Positions 42,270-50,712 of a DNA stretch of 64,000 nt are shown in pieces. Each line of letters starts with the position of its first letter. Within the stretch, counting starts at the first letter, position 1. A program made the position numbers and the translations under genes. Source of the stretch: Bacteroidota bacterium (GTDB taxonomy: Bacteria > Bacteroidota > Ignavibacteria > UBA10030 > UBA6906); NCBI GenBank assembly GCA_030835135.1, contig JAUQWO010000004.1, positions 1 through 64,000 on the forward strand. Direction: 5' to 3'. Under the pieces are notes generated by a model. It worked only from the letters and a program-made list of their open reading frames with translations. It was not told the DNA's origin and searched no databases.

Positions 42270-43408
42270 CGACCCCGCTCACCATCCCATCCTGCAAGCA
42301 CTTCACCGGATACAAGCCCTGCTTCCCCGGCGTGAACTGTCTCGAGCAATGCCGCGAGGACGTTCCGGTCGGGACACGCATTCTGATCGTGAACCTGGAC
42401 GCGATGGGAAACGTGCTCGTGACCACGAGCATCCTCCCCGCGATCAAGCGGAAGTATCCGCAGAGCACCATCTCCTGGATCACCCTGAAGAACGCCGCGC
42501 CACTGCTCAAACACAATCCGCTCATCGACCGCGTGTGGCTCTGGGAGCCGGAGAGCTGGCTCATCCTCAACCGGATGACGTTCGACGTCGTGCTCAACGT
42601 GGACAAGTCGCAGCGCTCGGGTGCGTTCACGATGGGAGTGACGGCACCGGTGAAGCTCGGCTTTGGCATCAACGGGAATGGCACGATCATCCCGCTGAAT
42701 CCGGAAGCGGAGGAGAACTACCGTCTCGGCCTGGACGATCACCTCAAGTTCAAGGTCAACACCAAGACCGTGGCACAGCTGCAGTGCGAGCAGTTCGCGC
42801 TGGAGTACCGCCGCGATCCCTACGTCCTCGTCCTCTCGAAGGAGGAACAGGAGTTCTGCGCGGCGTACCGGGCGGAGCACGGATTGGACTGTGCCGAACT
42901 CGTGGTCGGGTTCAACACGGGGTGCTCGGAATTGTATCCGAACAAGAAGCTGACCATCGATCAGCACGTTGCGCTCATCGAACGGCTCTCCGCCGTGCCC
43001 GGCATCCGCCTCGTGCTGCTCGGCGGGCCGGAGGATACGGTGCGCAACGCCGAGATCGAACGGCGGGTCGGGAAGAAGGTCCTGAATACCCCGACGACGG
43101 ACGGGGTGCGGAAGGGGTTGTGCTCCATCAATGTGGCCGACCTGGTGATCTCGGGTGATTCGTTCGGCATGCATGCCGCCATCGGGCTGGGGAAGCATGT
43201 GCTCGTGTGGTTCGGACTGAGCACGTGGACCGAGATCGATCTGTTCGAGCGTGGGGCGAAGTTCATCCCGGAAGGGCTCTTCTGTGCGCCGTGCTGGAAG
43301 CGGGCCTGTCCTTATGGACTGGAGTGTATCTCGATGGTGGACCTCGACGGCATGGTGCGGCACGTGCTGACGTTCCATGATGCCCACCGGTCCACGCCGG
43401 CCGGATGA
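42266..43408 (+). CDS. Glycosyltransferase family 9, second copy with cysteine-rich ends
   Basis: 380 residues. The N-terminus has four cysteines (CKHFTGYKPC, then two more up to Cys29) before the GT9 core RILIVNLDAMGNVLVTTSILPAIKR. Conserved blocks are VVLNVDKSQRSGAF, GFNTGCSELYPNKKLTIDQH, ADLVISGDSFGMHAAIGLGK and a second cysteine cluster (CAPCWKRAC, LEC) near the C-terminus. The cysteine groups suggest a structural metal or disulfides, a trait of one GT9 subgroup. It is expected to act with the previous gene in surface-glycan assembly (ATGA overlaps on both sides). Confidence 0.88.
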   Translation: MTTPLTIPSCKHFTGYKPCFPGVNCLEQCREDVPVGTRILIVNLDAMGNVLVTTSILPAIKRKYPQSTISWITLKNAAPLLKHNPLIDRVWLWEPESWLILNRMTFDVVLNVDKSQRSGAFTMGVTAPVKLGFGINGNGTIIPLNPEAEENYRLGLDDHLKFKVNTKTVAQLQCEQFALEYRRDPYVLVLSKEEQEFCAAYRAEHGLDCAELVVGFNTGCSELYPNKKLTIDQHVALIERLSAVPGIRLVLLGGPEDTVRNAEIERRVGKKVLNTPTTDGVRKGLCSINVADLVISGDSFGMHAAIGLGKHVLVWFGLSTWTEIDLFERGAKFIPEGLFCAPCWKRACPYGLECISMVDLDGMVRHVLTFHDAHRSTPAG

Positions 43409-44271
43409 AGCGCGCGCTCATCGTCTGTCTCCTGCTGGCCGGGCACGCCTGGGGACAGGACACGCTGGCGGTCCGGCAGAACACCTTGCCACGCCGTCCG
43501 ATGCCGGTGCAGCCCTCCACACCATTGCGCCGGTACATCGCCACCGGCATGGTTGGCGCGCTCCTCGGCGGCTCGCTGGTCAGTTCCTACTTCGACTGGT
43601 GGCAGGGGGCGGACAGGAAATTCCATACCTCCGACGACGGGATGTTCAACAACTACTCCCTCGGCATCGACAAGGTCGGGCACGCATACACCTCCTACTT
43701 CTATTTCCACACGTTCCACAATGTGATGCGGTGGGGCGGGTACGATGAGCATTCGGCGCGCTGGTGGGCCGCCGGGACCGCCGCGTTCTTTGCGGTGTCG
43801 ATCGAAGTGGGGGATGGACTCAGCGACTACGGGTTTTCGTTCGGCGACCTGGGCTTCAACATGGCGGGGCTGGGCTACGGGCTCGCGCAGACCTACGTCC
43901 CGTTCCTGCGCAACTTCAACTTCAAGTGGAGTTACGTCCCGCTGGATGGCTACCGCTGGCCGCCGCGGTTCACGGACCACTATGATGCGCACATCTACTG
44001 GATGACCGTGAACGTGCATAACCTGCTGCCGGACGACGCGCGGCCGTGGTGGCCGGAGTTCCTGCAGCTTGCGGTGGGGTACGGGGTGGACGATCACCAG
44101 ACGCGGCGGGAGGGGTTCATCGGGCTCGACCTGAACCTGCGGGTGTTTCGCCCGACCCAGCCGGACCTGCGGCTGCTGGTGCAGACCGTGGACCTGTTCC
44201 ACATTCCAATGCCGGGCATAAAGACCACCGGGGGCCGAAGCCCCCGGTATCAATGGATCGTGTGGAACTGA
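43405..44271 (+). CDS. DUF2279-family exported protein
   Basis: 288 residues. Signal peptide MKRALIVCLLLAGHAWG. Conserved blocks are GIDKVGHAYTSYFYF, WWAAGTAAFFAVSIEVGDGLSDYGFSFGDLGFNMAGLGYG and YDAHIYWMTVNVHNLLP, matching DUF2279 (YfiM-like), whose His/Asp/Glu residues could bind a metal or lipid. It is likely an outer-membrane or periplasmic protein that works in envelope biogenesis with the two GT9 enzymes, with which it forms a translationally coupled trio. A terminator-like hairpin sits inside its last codons. Confidence 0.85.
   Translation: MKRALIVCLLLAGHAWGQDTLAVRQNTLPRRPMPVQPSTPLRRYIATGMVGALLGGSLVSSYFDWWQGADRKFHTSDDGMFNNYSLGIDKVGHAYTSYFYFHTFHNVMRWGGYDEHSARWWAAGTAAFFAVSIEVGDGLSDYGFSFGDLGFNMAGLGYGLAQTYVPFLRNFNFKWSYVPLDGYRWPPRFTDHYDAHIYWMTVNVHNLLPDDARPWWPEFLQLAVGYGVDDHQTRREGFIGLDLNLRVFRPTQPDLRLLVQTVDLFHIPMPGIKTTGGRSPRYQWIVWN
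44227..44248 (+). terminator. Hairpin inside the DUF2279 gene end
   Basis: ACCGGGGGC (44227-44235) pairs with GCCCCCGGT (44240-44248) around the tetraloop CGAA. It lies 23 bases before the stop codon and faces a convergent gene end at 44292. Confidence 0.45.
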
Positions 44272-44291
44272 CGCTGGTGCGTCGGCGGCTC

Positions 44292-45224
44292 CTACTTCTC
44301 TTTCTTCAGGGCTGACGTCTCATTGAAGACGCGGGAGACGGCGCTCACCATCCCTGCGACGTCGGCCAGATTCGACGGAATGATCATCGTGTTGTTCGTC
44401 TTGGCGAGTTTGCCGAACTCTCCGAGATAGGCCTCGGCGATGCGGAGGTTGACGGCATCCATGCCGCCCTTGTCGCTGATGGCGCTGGCGATCTCACGGA
44501 TACCTTTCGCGGTTGCCATGGCGACGCGCTCGATCTCCGCTGCACGGCCCTCGGCCTCGTTGATGCGCTTCATCTTCTCGCCTTCGGACTTCGCGATCGC
44601 TTCCTGTTTGTCGCCTTCCGCCCGGTTGATCTTCGCCTGCTTGTCGCCTTCCGATTCCGCGATCAGCGCCCGCTTCTCGCGCTCGGCGCGCATCTGCTTC
44701 TCCATGGCATCCTTGATGCTCGCCGGCGGCACGATGTTCTTGATCTCGTAGCGGGTCACCTTCAGTCCCCACGGTTCGGCCGCCTTATCGACCGACCTGA
44801 CGATCTCGTGGTTGATCTTCTCGCGCTCTTCAAAGGTCCTGTCCAGTTCGATCTTCCCGACCTCGCTGCGCATCGTGGTCTGCGCCAGCTGGATCGATGC
44901 GAAGGCATACTCGCTGATGCCGTAGGATGCCTTGACGGGATCCACGATCTGGAAGTAGAGGATGCCATCGACTTCCACCTGGATGTTGTCCTTCGTGATG
45001 CATGCCTGGGGCGGGACATCCATCGCGACCTCTTTCAGCATATGCTTGTAGGCGATCCGGTCCACGAAGGGGACGAGGATATGGAACCCGGCTTCCAGCG
45101 TGCGGCTGTACTTGCCGAGGCGTTCGACGATGAACACGGTCTTCTGCGGAACGACCCGGGCGGTTTTGAGCAGGGTGACGAACGCGAGAAAGATCAGTCC
45201 GGCTATGATGATGGTCTCGAACAT
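44292..45224 (-). CDS. Stomatin/QmcA-like SPFH membrane protein
   Basis: 310 residues starting MFETIIIAGLIFLAFVTLLK at 45224, where GGAG stands six bases before; a start 12 bases upstream has no such site. One N-terminal helix anchors the SPFH domain (about 25-210) with VPQKTVFIVERLGKYSRTLEAGFHILVPFVDRIAY, EVDGILYFQIVDP and VDKAAEPWGLKVTRYEIKNI. A coiled coil rich in KQ/AEG repeats follows (about 165-245). It oligomerises in the membrane and often works with NfeD proteins, encoded just upstream here. Confidence 0.92.
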   Translation of the reverse strand: MFETIIIAGLIFLAFVTLLKTARVVPQKTVFIVERLGKYSRTLEAGFHILVPFVDRIAYKHMLKEVAMDVPPQACITKDNIQVEVDGILYFQIVDPVKASYGISEYAFASIQLAQTTMRSEVGKIELDRTFEEREKINHEIVRSVDKAAEPWGLKVTRYEIKNIVPPASIKDAMEKQMRAEREKRALIAESEGDKQAKINRAEGDKQEAIAKSEGEKMKRINEAEGRAAEIERVAMATAKGIREIASAISDKGGMDAVNLRIAEAYLGEFGKLAKTNNTMIIPSNLADVAGMVSAVSRVFNETSALKKEK

Positions 45225-45248
45225 TGGCTGCTCCATGGTCGTGTCTGG

Positions 45249-45707
45249 TTAGGAAAGAGGTTTGACATGAAGGGTGAGATTGTCCTGGCTGGTGATCTCC
45301 ACCATCTGGCCGGCCGGGATCGCGACATCCGCTTCCGCACTCCAGGGTGTTCCGTGGAACTCCACACGTCCACCCGGCGCCCCGGGGGTGATGGCCTGCA
45401 GCACCACCGCGCGCTGTCCCCGCACATCATCCATGGATGTTTCAGGGCTCAGGATGCGGCTGACCTTTCCTTCGAACAGGCGTTTGCCCTTCCTCCGGAA
45501 CACGACAAGACAGAGGATCGAAGAGATCAGGAACACGAGCAACTGCGCATTGAACGTCGGCAGGAGTCCGAAGCCGACGAGCAACGCGGTGATCCACGCG
45601 CCGAAGCCGAAGAAGATGATGACGAAACCGGGGAGCGCGAGTTCAGAGACGAGGAGGACGAGGCCGACCAGGAACCAGAGCAGTTCGGCGCTTGCATTAT
45701 CGAGCAT
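45249..45707 (-). CDS. NfeD-family membrane protein, partner of the stomatin gene
   Basis: 152 residues from the ATG at 45707, nine bases after GGGA; an ATG at 45716 is an alternative. Three or four transmembrane segments (ELLWFLVGLVLLVSELALPG, IIFFGFGAWITALLVG, LLVFLISSILCLVVF) are followed by a soluble OB-fold C-domain (about 90-150) with GQRAVVLQAITPGAPGGRVEFHG. This short form lacks the ClpP-like protease part. NfeD1b proteins bind stomatin complexes. The genes are 24 bases apart and co-transcribed. Confidence 0.88.
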   Translation of the reverse strand: MLDNASAELLWFLVGLVLLVSELALPGFVIIFFGFGAWITALLVGFGLLPTFNAQLLVFLISSILCLVVFRRKGKRLFEGKVSRILSPETSMDDVRGQRAVVLQAITPGAPGGRVEFHGTPWSAEADVAIPAGQMVEITSQDNLTLHVKPLS

Positions 45708-45823
45708 GGTGAGCATTCCCGAGACGTGTGGTGGATGATACGGCGAGGCAGGAACGGTGTTGCAATACTACGGGGAAGTCATGATAATGTCAAGTCTGGC
45801 GCGGGGTTTCGGCCTTTCCATGC

Positions 45824-45854
45824 AGATATCATCCCGCTTCGCGGGATGATATCT
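45824..45854 (-). terminator. Hairpin after the PorV-like gene
   Basis: Arms 45824-45837 and 45841-45854 form a 14-pair stem around TTC, directly after the stop codon at 45855. It shares the palindrome core CATCCCGC-TTC-GCGGGATG with 38495-38513. Confidence 0.7.
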
Positions 45855-46799
45855 TCACAGCGCAAGCCCCAGTGCGATCGTATGGCCGTTGCCGAGCGCC
45901 GTGGCGAGCTTGCTGTACGCGTAGTCGACAGACACGATGCCGTACCGCACACCGCCGCCGAGACTCAGGCCACGCCCCTCGGAACCCGACTGGTAGCCGG
46001 CGCGCACGGCGACCAGATCCGCGAACAGGAGTTCGCCGCCGAATGCCGCAAGCGTCCGGCCCTCACGGAAGAGATGGAGGCCGTCCACCGCGATGCGCGC
46101 CTGCGCATCGAGCGACGGCACCGCCAGCGGATACGCGGCACCGAACCGCGCGAGGAGCGGGAGAACGATGTCCTCGCTGCGCATGGCATTCATGCTGCCG
46201 ATGTTCGCGATCGCCGCGCCCGCAACCAGCCCGTCGAACGGGGTATCCACCTGAACACCGATGTCGCCGGCAACGCCCGAGGCCTCGTCCACCAGGATCT
46301 GTTCATACAGGTACCGGACCGACACACCGGCGCGGATATGGTCCGCCACCTGATGCGCATAGGAGACGCTTACGGCAAGGTCGCGTGCGGTGAATGTTCC
46401 CTGTGCCTCACCGGGCCGCGTACGGATCTCGATGTCGGATACCGTGGTGGTATTCACCGACACGCCCAGCGCATCGTTCCCGCCCAGGCCGAATGCCGTG
46501 CCGATGAACTGCGACCGCGTGTCCTGGATCCACTCCTTGTGCATCACCATGAACGTTGGCGCAGCCGGCGTGCGTGTGAGGATCCCCGCGGGGTTGTAAT
46601 AGGTCGCCGCCGCACCGGAGGCCGAGGCGCTCATGGCGTCGCCCATGGCCACACCCTGCGATGAGACGCCAAGCTTCAGGAACGCCATGCCCGATGCGCC
46701 GGTGCCGGCCATTGCCGGCGTCGCATGCACAAGGGCTGCTGCCGCAAGAGCGGCCACCCGCAGGAAGCGGGCACAGGGTCGTTCGATCGTAGTGGTCAC
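45855..46799 (-). CDS. PorV/PorQ-like outer-membrane barrel protein, copy 2
   Basis: 314 residues from a GTG at 46799 with GAAGGAGAA upstream; an upstream ATG at 46829 is less likely because it overlaps the previous gene. The signal peptide ends at TPAMAG. GASGMAFLKLGVSSQGVAMGDAMSASASGAAATYYNPAGI is the family start (G-A-R-x-x-G-M-G-x-A), followed by alternating barrel strands and a C-terminal GNGHTIALGLAL. PorV shuttles T9SS cargo and PorQ belongs to the same FadL-like group. It forms a pair with the next gene, 13 bases apart. Confidence 0.85.
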   Translation of the reverse strand: MTTTIERPCARFLRVAALAAAALVHATPAMAGTGASGMAFLKLGVSSQGVAMGDAMSASASGAAATYYNPAGILTRTPAAPTFMVMHKEWIQDTRSQFIGTAFGLGGNDALGVSVNTTTVSDIEIRTRPGEAQGTFTARDLAVSVSYAHQVADHIRAGVSVRYLYEQILVDEASGVAGDIGVQVDTPFDGLVAGAAIANIGSMNAMRSEDIVLPLLARFGAAYPLAVPSLDAQARIAVDGLHLFREGRTLAAFGGELLFADLVAVRAGYQSGSEGRGLSLGGGVRYGIVSVDYAYSKLATALGNGHTIALGLAL

Positions 46800-46812
46800 T
46801 GTCTTCTCCTTC

Positions 46813-47787
46813 TCAGAACGCAACTGCAAGCGAGATCATATGGAGCGGCGACGGCGAGAACGGCTCCAGGACGAGCGCGTAGTGCACCGCCGGTTGCCAC
46901 GAGCCGAGGCTGGTCCGCGCGGTGAATCCGAACGAGGGGCGGACCCCGTTGCCCTGTTCACGCACATCCAGCCGGTCGATCCCCGCACGGACCGTGAATG
47001 CCGGCACCAGGGGAACCTCCACACCCGCCCGCGCGATGGTGGACGAACGGTTGGAGTTTTCCAGCTCCACGGCGACGAGCGCGATGCTGTCGGGCAGCAT
47101 GTACGCGACGCCGGCTGTGATCAGCATCGGGAACTTGTCTTCGGTGGTCTGACCGTTCTGTCCGAACAACGTCGAGGTGTCCCACTTGTACCGCGAATTG
47201 ATGTCGCGCGCGGTCAGTGCGACGGTGACCCCGCCTCCCAGCCGGTAGAGGGCACCGAGGTCGATGCCGACCGTGGTGGATGCCACGTCGGTGTACAGAT
47301 GATAGTAATAGAGCTTCAGTGCGATACCCATCTGCAGCGCGTCCGTCACCCGCACACCGAAGCCGAGGAACGCCTGGTTCTCGGAAGTGCGGAGCGCGCC
47401 GGTCTGCCGGCCATCGCTGTCCCTGCCATCGATCGCGCTCACGCCGGCATTGATCAGTCCGATGGACAACCCCGCCTTCGGGCGCAGGGCCTGGGTGTAG
47501 GAGACGAAGTTCAGGCTGCGGTCCAGACTGAGGATACCGAACGACGCCGTTGCGTTGCGCGTGACGGCAGAGGGCGAGAGTGCCGGGTTGTAATACGACA
47601 CGACGTCGCCGGCGGTCACCGCCGACATCGCATTGCCCATGGCCATGCCGCGGGCGCCGAAGCCGAGGCGCGAGAAGGCGCCCGGTTCGCCGCCGATCTG
47701 CGCCAGTGCGGTGGTGGACAGGGCGAGTGTGCCGCAGAGGATGGCTGTCGCCACCCGGTACCGGGTATGCATGGGTGAGGTTCTCAT
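46813..47787 (-). CDS. PorV/PorQ-like outer-membrane barrel protein, copy 1
   Basis: 324 residues starting MRTSPMHTRYR at 47787 in an ATGA overlap with the BNR gene. After the signal peptide (to about residue 29, ALAQ) it has FSRLGFGARGMAMGNAMSAVTAGDVVSYYNPA, the same entry motif as its neighbour. The barrel ends with HMISLAVAF. The two neighbours differ enough to be old duplicates. Both may escort or anchor the T9SS protein encoded just upstream. Confidence 0.85.
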   Translation of the reverse strand: MRTSPMHTRYRVATAILCGTLALSTTALAQIGGEPGAFSRLGFGARGMAMGNAMSAVTAGDVVSYYNPALSPSAVTRNATASFGILSLDRSLNFVSYTQALRPKAGLSIGLINAGVSAIDGRDSDGRQTGALRTSENQAFLGFGVRVTDALQMGIALKLYYYHLYTDVASTTVGIDLGALYRLGGGVTVALTARDINSRYKWDTSTLFGQNGQTTEDKFPMLITAGVAYMLPDSIALVAVELENSNRSSTIARAGVEVPLVPAFTVRAGIDRLDVREQGNGVRPSFGFTARTSLGSWQPAVHYALVLEPFSPSPLHMISLAVAF

Positions 47788-49334
47788 TGCAGCACCATGA
47801 TCTTGCCCCACATCGGTTCACCGCCGTCGATGACGACGCGGTAGAAATAGACGCCGTTCTTCACACGGTCTCCGGCGTCATTCAGTCCATTCCAGGTCTC
47901 GTCGTGCTCTCCCGTGCCGGTGCGCTGTGCATCCTTCAGGACCGTGCGCACACGGTGCATCCCGAAGTCGAAGACCTCGATCGTCACCGCGCCCGATGCG
48001 GCGGTGAGTGCGTAGTGGATGCGCACGGTCTCGATCCGCGGTGCGAACGGATTGGGATACGCGTACACACTGGTGGGTGAGGGGAGCGGCGCAAAGGACC
48101 GGAGGATGCTCCAGGAAGAGCCGAACACCGTTCCCGGGGCGTCGACCGTCTTCACGAGTCCTTCCGAGCTGCCGGCATACACCGTGTCGCCGAGGACGCC
48201 CACCGCATAGAAGCGGTTCGCCGTGATGCGTTCCCGTGTCGCCGCGTCGATCACATCGCCGGAACGCTGCCATGTCGCGCCGGCGTCAGCCGAGCGGTAG
48301 ATCCCGCCTTCCGCCGCGACGTACACGATCGAATCGCGGAACGTGAAGTCGTATGCCTTGACCCCATGCAGAAAGTTCTTCCAGGTGCGGCCGCCATCGT
48401 CCGTCATCGAGATGCCGTATTCCTGACCGGGACCCTCGGCGGGCCAGTTGGTCGTCCACACACGCACACCGCCCGCCACCCGCTGACTGGCGATCGCGAT
48501 CACCCAATCGCTGAGAATGTGTTCGACCTGATTATCACGCGTGAATTTCGTCCAGCTCTTCCCGCCATCGGTCGAACGGTTCACGCCGCCCGCGGTGCCG
48601 GCCCAGACCGTGTCGTCGCTCTGCACGTGCACGGCGAAGCCGAGATAGTTGTTGTCCTGCCGCGGATCGATCTTGGTGTTCACCAGCGTATCTGTTGGTG
48701 CGATCGACGCCAGCAGCCGGGAAGGAAGGACGGTGCGCTGCCATGTCGCGCCGCGATCGGTGGACCGCCGGATGCCGCTGGACCAGCTCGCGATCCACAC
48801 GGTGCCCGTACCCAGGGAGATATCGAACGTCACGTTCTGCTCGTCGACCACGATCGGCAGGAACTTCACCGTGTTGATGCCGTAGGTCACCATGCTGTCC
48901 GACAGGTTATCGAGGGCCTGCGGGATGGCGGTCCACGTTGATCCGTTGTCCAGCGTGTAGGTGTATCCCGCGCCGGTCTGGACGGCGGTGCCTTCGAGGT
49001 CCTGGGAGTAGCCCGTGGACGTCCAGACCGTATCGTTGGCGAGCGCGATGGAGAAGATGCCCCGCCGTGCGAACCGGGTGTCGTTGGCGAAGCTTTCCCA
49101 GGTCCGGCCTCCGTTCGTGCTGCGCGCGAGGCCATTGCTGGTGCCGATCCAGAGCGTTGTCCCGCGTATGGCGATGTGCGAGATGCTGTTGCTCGGGATC
49201 GTCGAGGTGATCTCGCCGGCGGTGCGGTCGAGAGTATAGGCGGAAAGGAATCGGGACTGCCCGTGCGCGGTCACCGCAAGCGACACCATGACTGCCACGA
49301 GGACGAGGGTCGGGTACACTGTTCGGCGTGTCAT
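47784..49334 (-). CDS. Secreted BNR/sialidase-type repeat protein with T9SS-like tail
   Basis: 516 residues. The signal peptide ends at VTAHGQ. A seven-bladed-propeller-like region carries at least five Asp-box (S-x-D-x-G-x-x-W) repeats: RSTNGGRTW, RSTDRGATW, RSTDGGKSW, MTDDGGRTW and RSADAGATW. After a linker the tail YAYPNPFAPRIETVRIHYAL and VKNGVYFYRVVIDGG is a FlgD-Ig/T9SS-type sorting domain. It is presumably exported and surface-bound. There is no visible catalytic site, so binding or adhesion is as likely as hydrolysis. It is the second gene of a four-gene operon. Confidence 0.88.
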   Translation of the reverse strand: MTRRTVYPTLVLVAVMVSLAVTAHGQSRFLSAYTLDRTAGEITSTIPSNSISHIAIRGTTLWIGTSNGLARSTNGGRTWESFANDTRFARRGIFSIALANDTVWTSTGYSQDLEGTAVQTGAGYTYTLDNGSTWTAIPQALDNLSDSMVTYGINTVKFLPIVVDEQNVTFDISLGTGTVWIASWSSGIRRSTDRGATWQRTVLPSRLLASIAPTDTLVNTKIDPRQDNNYLGFAVHVQSDDTVWAGTAGGVNRSTDGGKSWTKFTRDNQVEHILSDWVIAIASQRVAGGVRVWTTNWPAEGPGQEYGISMTDDGGRTWKNFLHGVKAYDFTFRDSIVYVAAEGGIYRSADAGATWQRSGDVIDAATRERITANRFYAVGVLGDTVYAGSSEGLVKTVDAPGTVFGSSWSILRSFAPLPSPTSVYAYPNPFAPRIETVRIHYALTAASGAVTIEVFDFGMHRVRTVLKDAQRTGTGEHDETWNGLNDAGDRVKNGVYFYRVVIDGGEPMWGKIMVLQ

Positions 49335-49339
49335 GGCGG

Positions 49340-50479
49340 TCAGTTGATCGTGATGATGCGTGTGGTATCGGACCTCGCTCCTGCGCGGTCGGTCGCGGAG
49401 AACCGGAAGGTCTTTGCCCCGGTCGAAGTCGCCGCATCGATCGACAGGCGGCGTGACCAGATGCCATCGGCTGCGGTCGAATCGCCGTGCGTTGTCACAT
49501 CGCCGTCATCGTACATCAGGATGATCGAGGGGCTGGTGGAGCTGAGGTTGATGAAGTACACCGAATCGATGTCGGCGCGTCCGTTTGCATCGGTCACGGT
49601 CGCGAAGAAGGAGACCGGGATGGATCCGCTGGCCGGACGGGTGATGGTTGCCGGGACGGCGAGGGCGGTGAAGCGCGGGCCCTCATTGTTCGCCGACCGG
49701 AAGAGGACATTGCTCAGCCTCCCGGCGGCGTCCAGGCCCGTATACTCAAAGAGGATGGCCGCCACGACGGTTGTGGGGCGGACCCAGCGGAGGCCGCTGA
49801 AGATCCCGTCGCCGGCGATGGCGTCGCCGTGTGCCCGGGTGCCGTCATCGTAGAGTTGTGTCGCGGATGAATCGCGACTGGCGAGCGCACGGACCTGGAT
49901 GCGCGTGATATCCGCGAGGCCGTTCGAATCGGATGCCTGGACGCTCAGGGCGAACAGCGTGGAGTCGCCGCTGGTACTCACCTGCCGTGCCCCGGCGAGT
50001 GCAAGCACGGGCGCACTGCTGCCCAGGCGCACGACCAGTCCGAGCCGGGTGATCGTGCTGCGCGAACCCGCGGCATCGATCGCCGAGACATCGAGGGGAT
50101 ACGCACCCACGGTCGTCCGGGCGACGTCGAACGCTATCGAAGCGAAGTACTCGCGGTTCCCGCCCGGTCCTGTGGCCCCCGCCTGGAGCGTTCCGCTCGC
50201 GACAACTGACGTGCCCGCGGGGTCGCGCAGGACCCACTGTACCTCACGGACATCGGCAAGTCCCTGGGGATCCGCGACCGAAGCGGAAACGTACGTCGTG
50301 AGATGGTACACACCATTCCGTTGCTGGAGCGCATCGAGATCGAAGACCGCGGGTGTCGCCGATGCGGTTGCCAGGATGGGGGAGGTGCCCGTCAGGTCGG
50401 TACCGGTGGACGGGTTTTCTTCGCAGCCGGGGAGGGCCGCGACGAGAAGAACGAACAATGCTTTGCGCACGTGCTTCAC
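49340..50479 (-). CDS. Lipoprotein with repeated Ig-like modules
   Basis: 379 residues. MKHVRKALFVLLVAALPGC is a lipoprotein signal peptide with Cys19. Three beta-sandwich modules of about 100-115 residues follow (VDxxGxxD-type strands). The second and third contain the recurring motif LYDDG/MYDDG, then THGD/AHGD, AIAGDGIFS / TAADGIWS. This YDDG-x-x-x-x-GD-x-x-x-x-DGI-x-S motif is a typical Ca2+-binding loop of Bacteroidota surface modules. It is the first gene of the operon leading to the BNR and PorV-like genes. Function unknown. Confidence 0.8.
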   Translation of the reverse strand: MKHVRKALFVLLVAALPGCEENPSTGTDLTGTSPILATASATPAVFDLDALQQRNGVYHLTTYVSASVADPQGLADVREVQWVLRDPAGTSVVASGTLQAGATGPGGNREYFASIAFDVARTTVGAYPLDVSAIDAAGSRSTITRLGLVVRLGSSAPVLALAGARQVSTSGDSTLFALSVQASDSNGLADITRIQVRALASRDSSATQLYDDGTRAHGDAIAGDGIFSGLRWVRPTTVVAAILFEYTGLDAAGRLSNVLFRSANNEGPRFTALAVPATITRPASGSIPVSFFATVTDANGRADIDSVYFINLSSTSPSIILMYDDGDVTTHGDSTAADGIWSRRLSIDAATSTGAKTFRFSATDRAGARSDTTRIITIN

Positions 50480-50572
50480 CGAGCGTTGGTGATGTGATTC
50501 ATCTGGACCTTGAACAGCTGCAGTACCAACGCCGAGTGTGCCGGTTCCTCTTCTATGCGTGGCTGTGTGAGT

Positions 50573-50592
50573 AGAGTATTCAAAGAGTACTC
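50573..50592. promoter_or_regulatory. Candidate operator overlapping the minus-strand -10 box
   Basis: GAGTA (50573-50577) and TACTC (50588-50592) are inverted arms. They overlap the -10 box (50584-50589) and the predicted start of the lipoprotein-operon promoter. Confidence 0.4.
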
Positions 50593-50612
50593 AAAACCCG
50601 CGACAATGTCAA
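50584..50612 (-). promoter_or_regulatory. Sigma-70-like promoter of the lipoprotein-BNR-PorV operon
   Basis: On the minus strand TTGACA (50612-50607), 17 bases, TACTCT followed by TTG (50589-50584). The predicted start is near 50577, about 98 bases before the ATG at 50479. Confidence 0.6.
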
Positions 50613-50712
50613 GGTCAGGCACGGGCGTGCGGACGTTACTTGCTTTCGCGAATGAACATTCGTTTCTTAGTGTATATTCAGGAGTATCGCGTATCACGGG
50701 AAGGGTTTGGGC

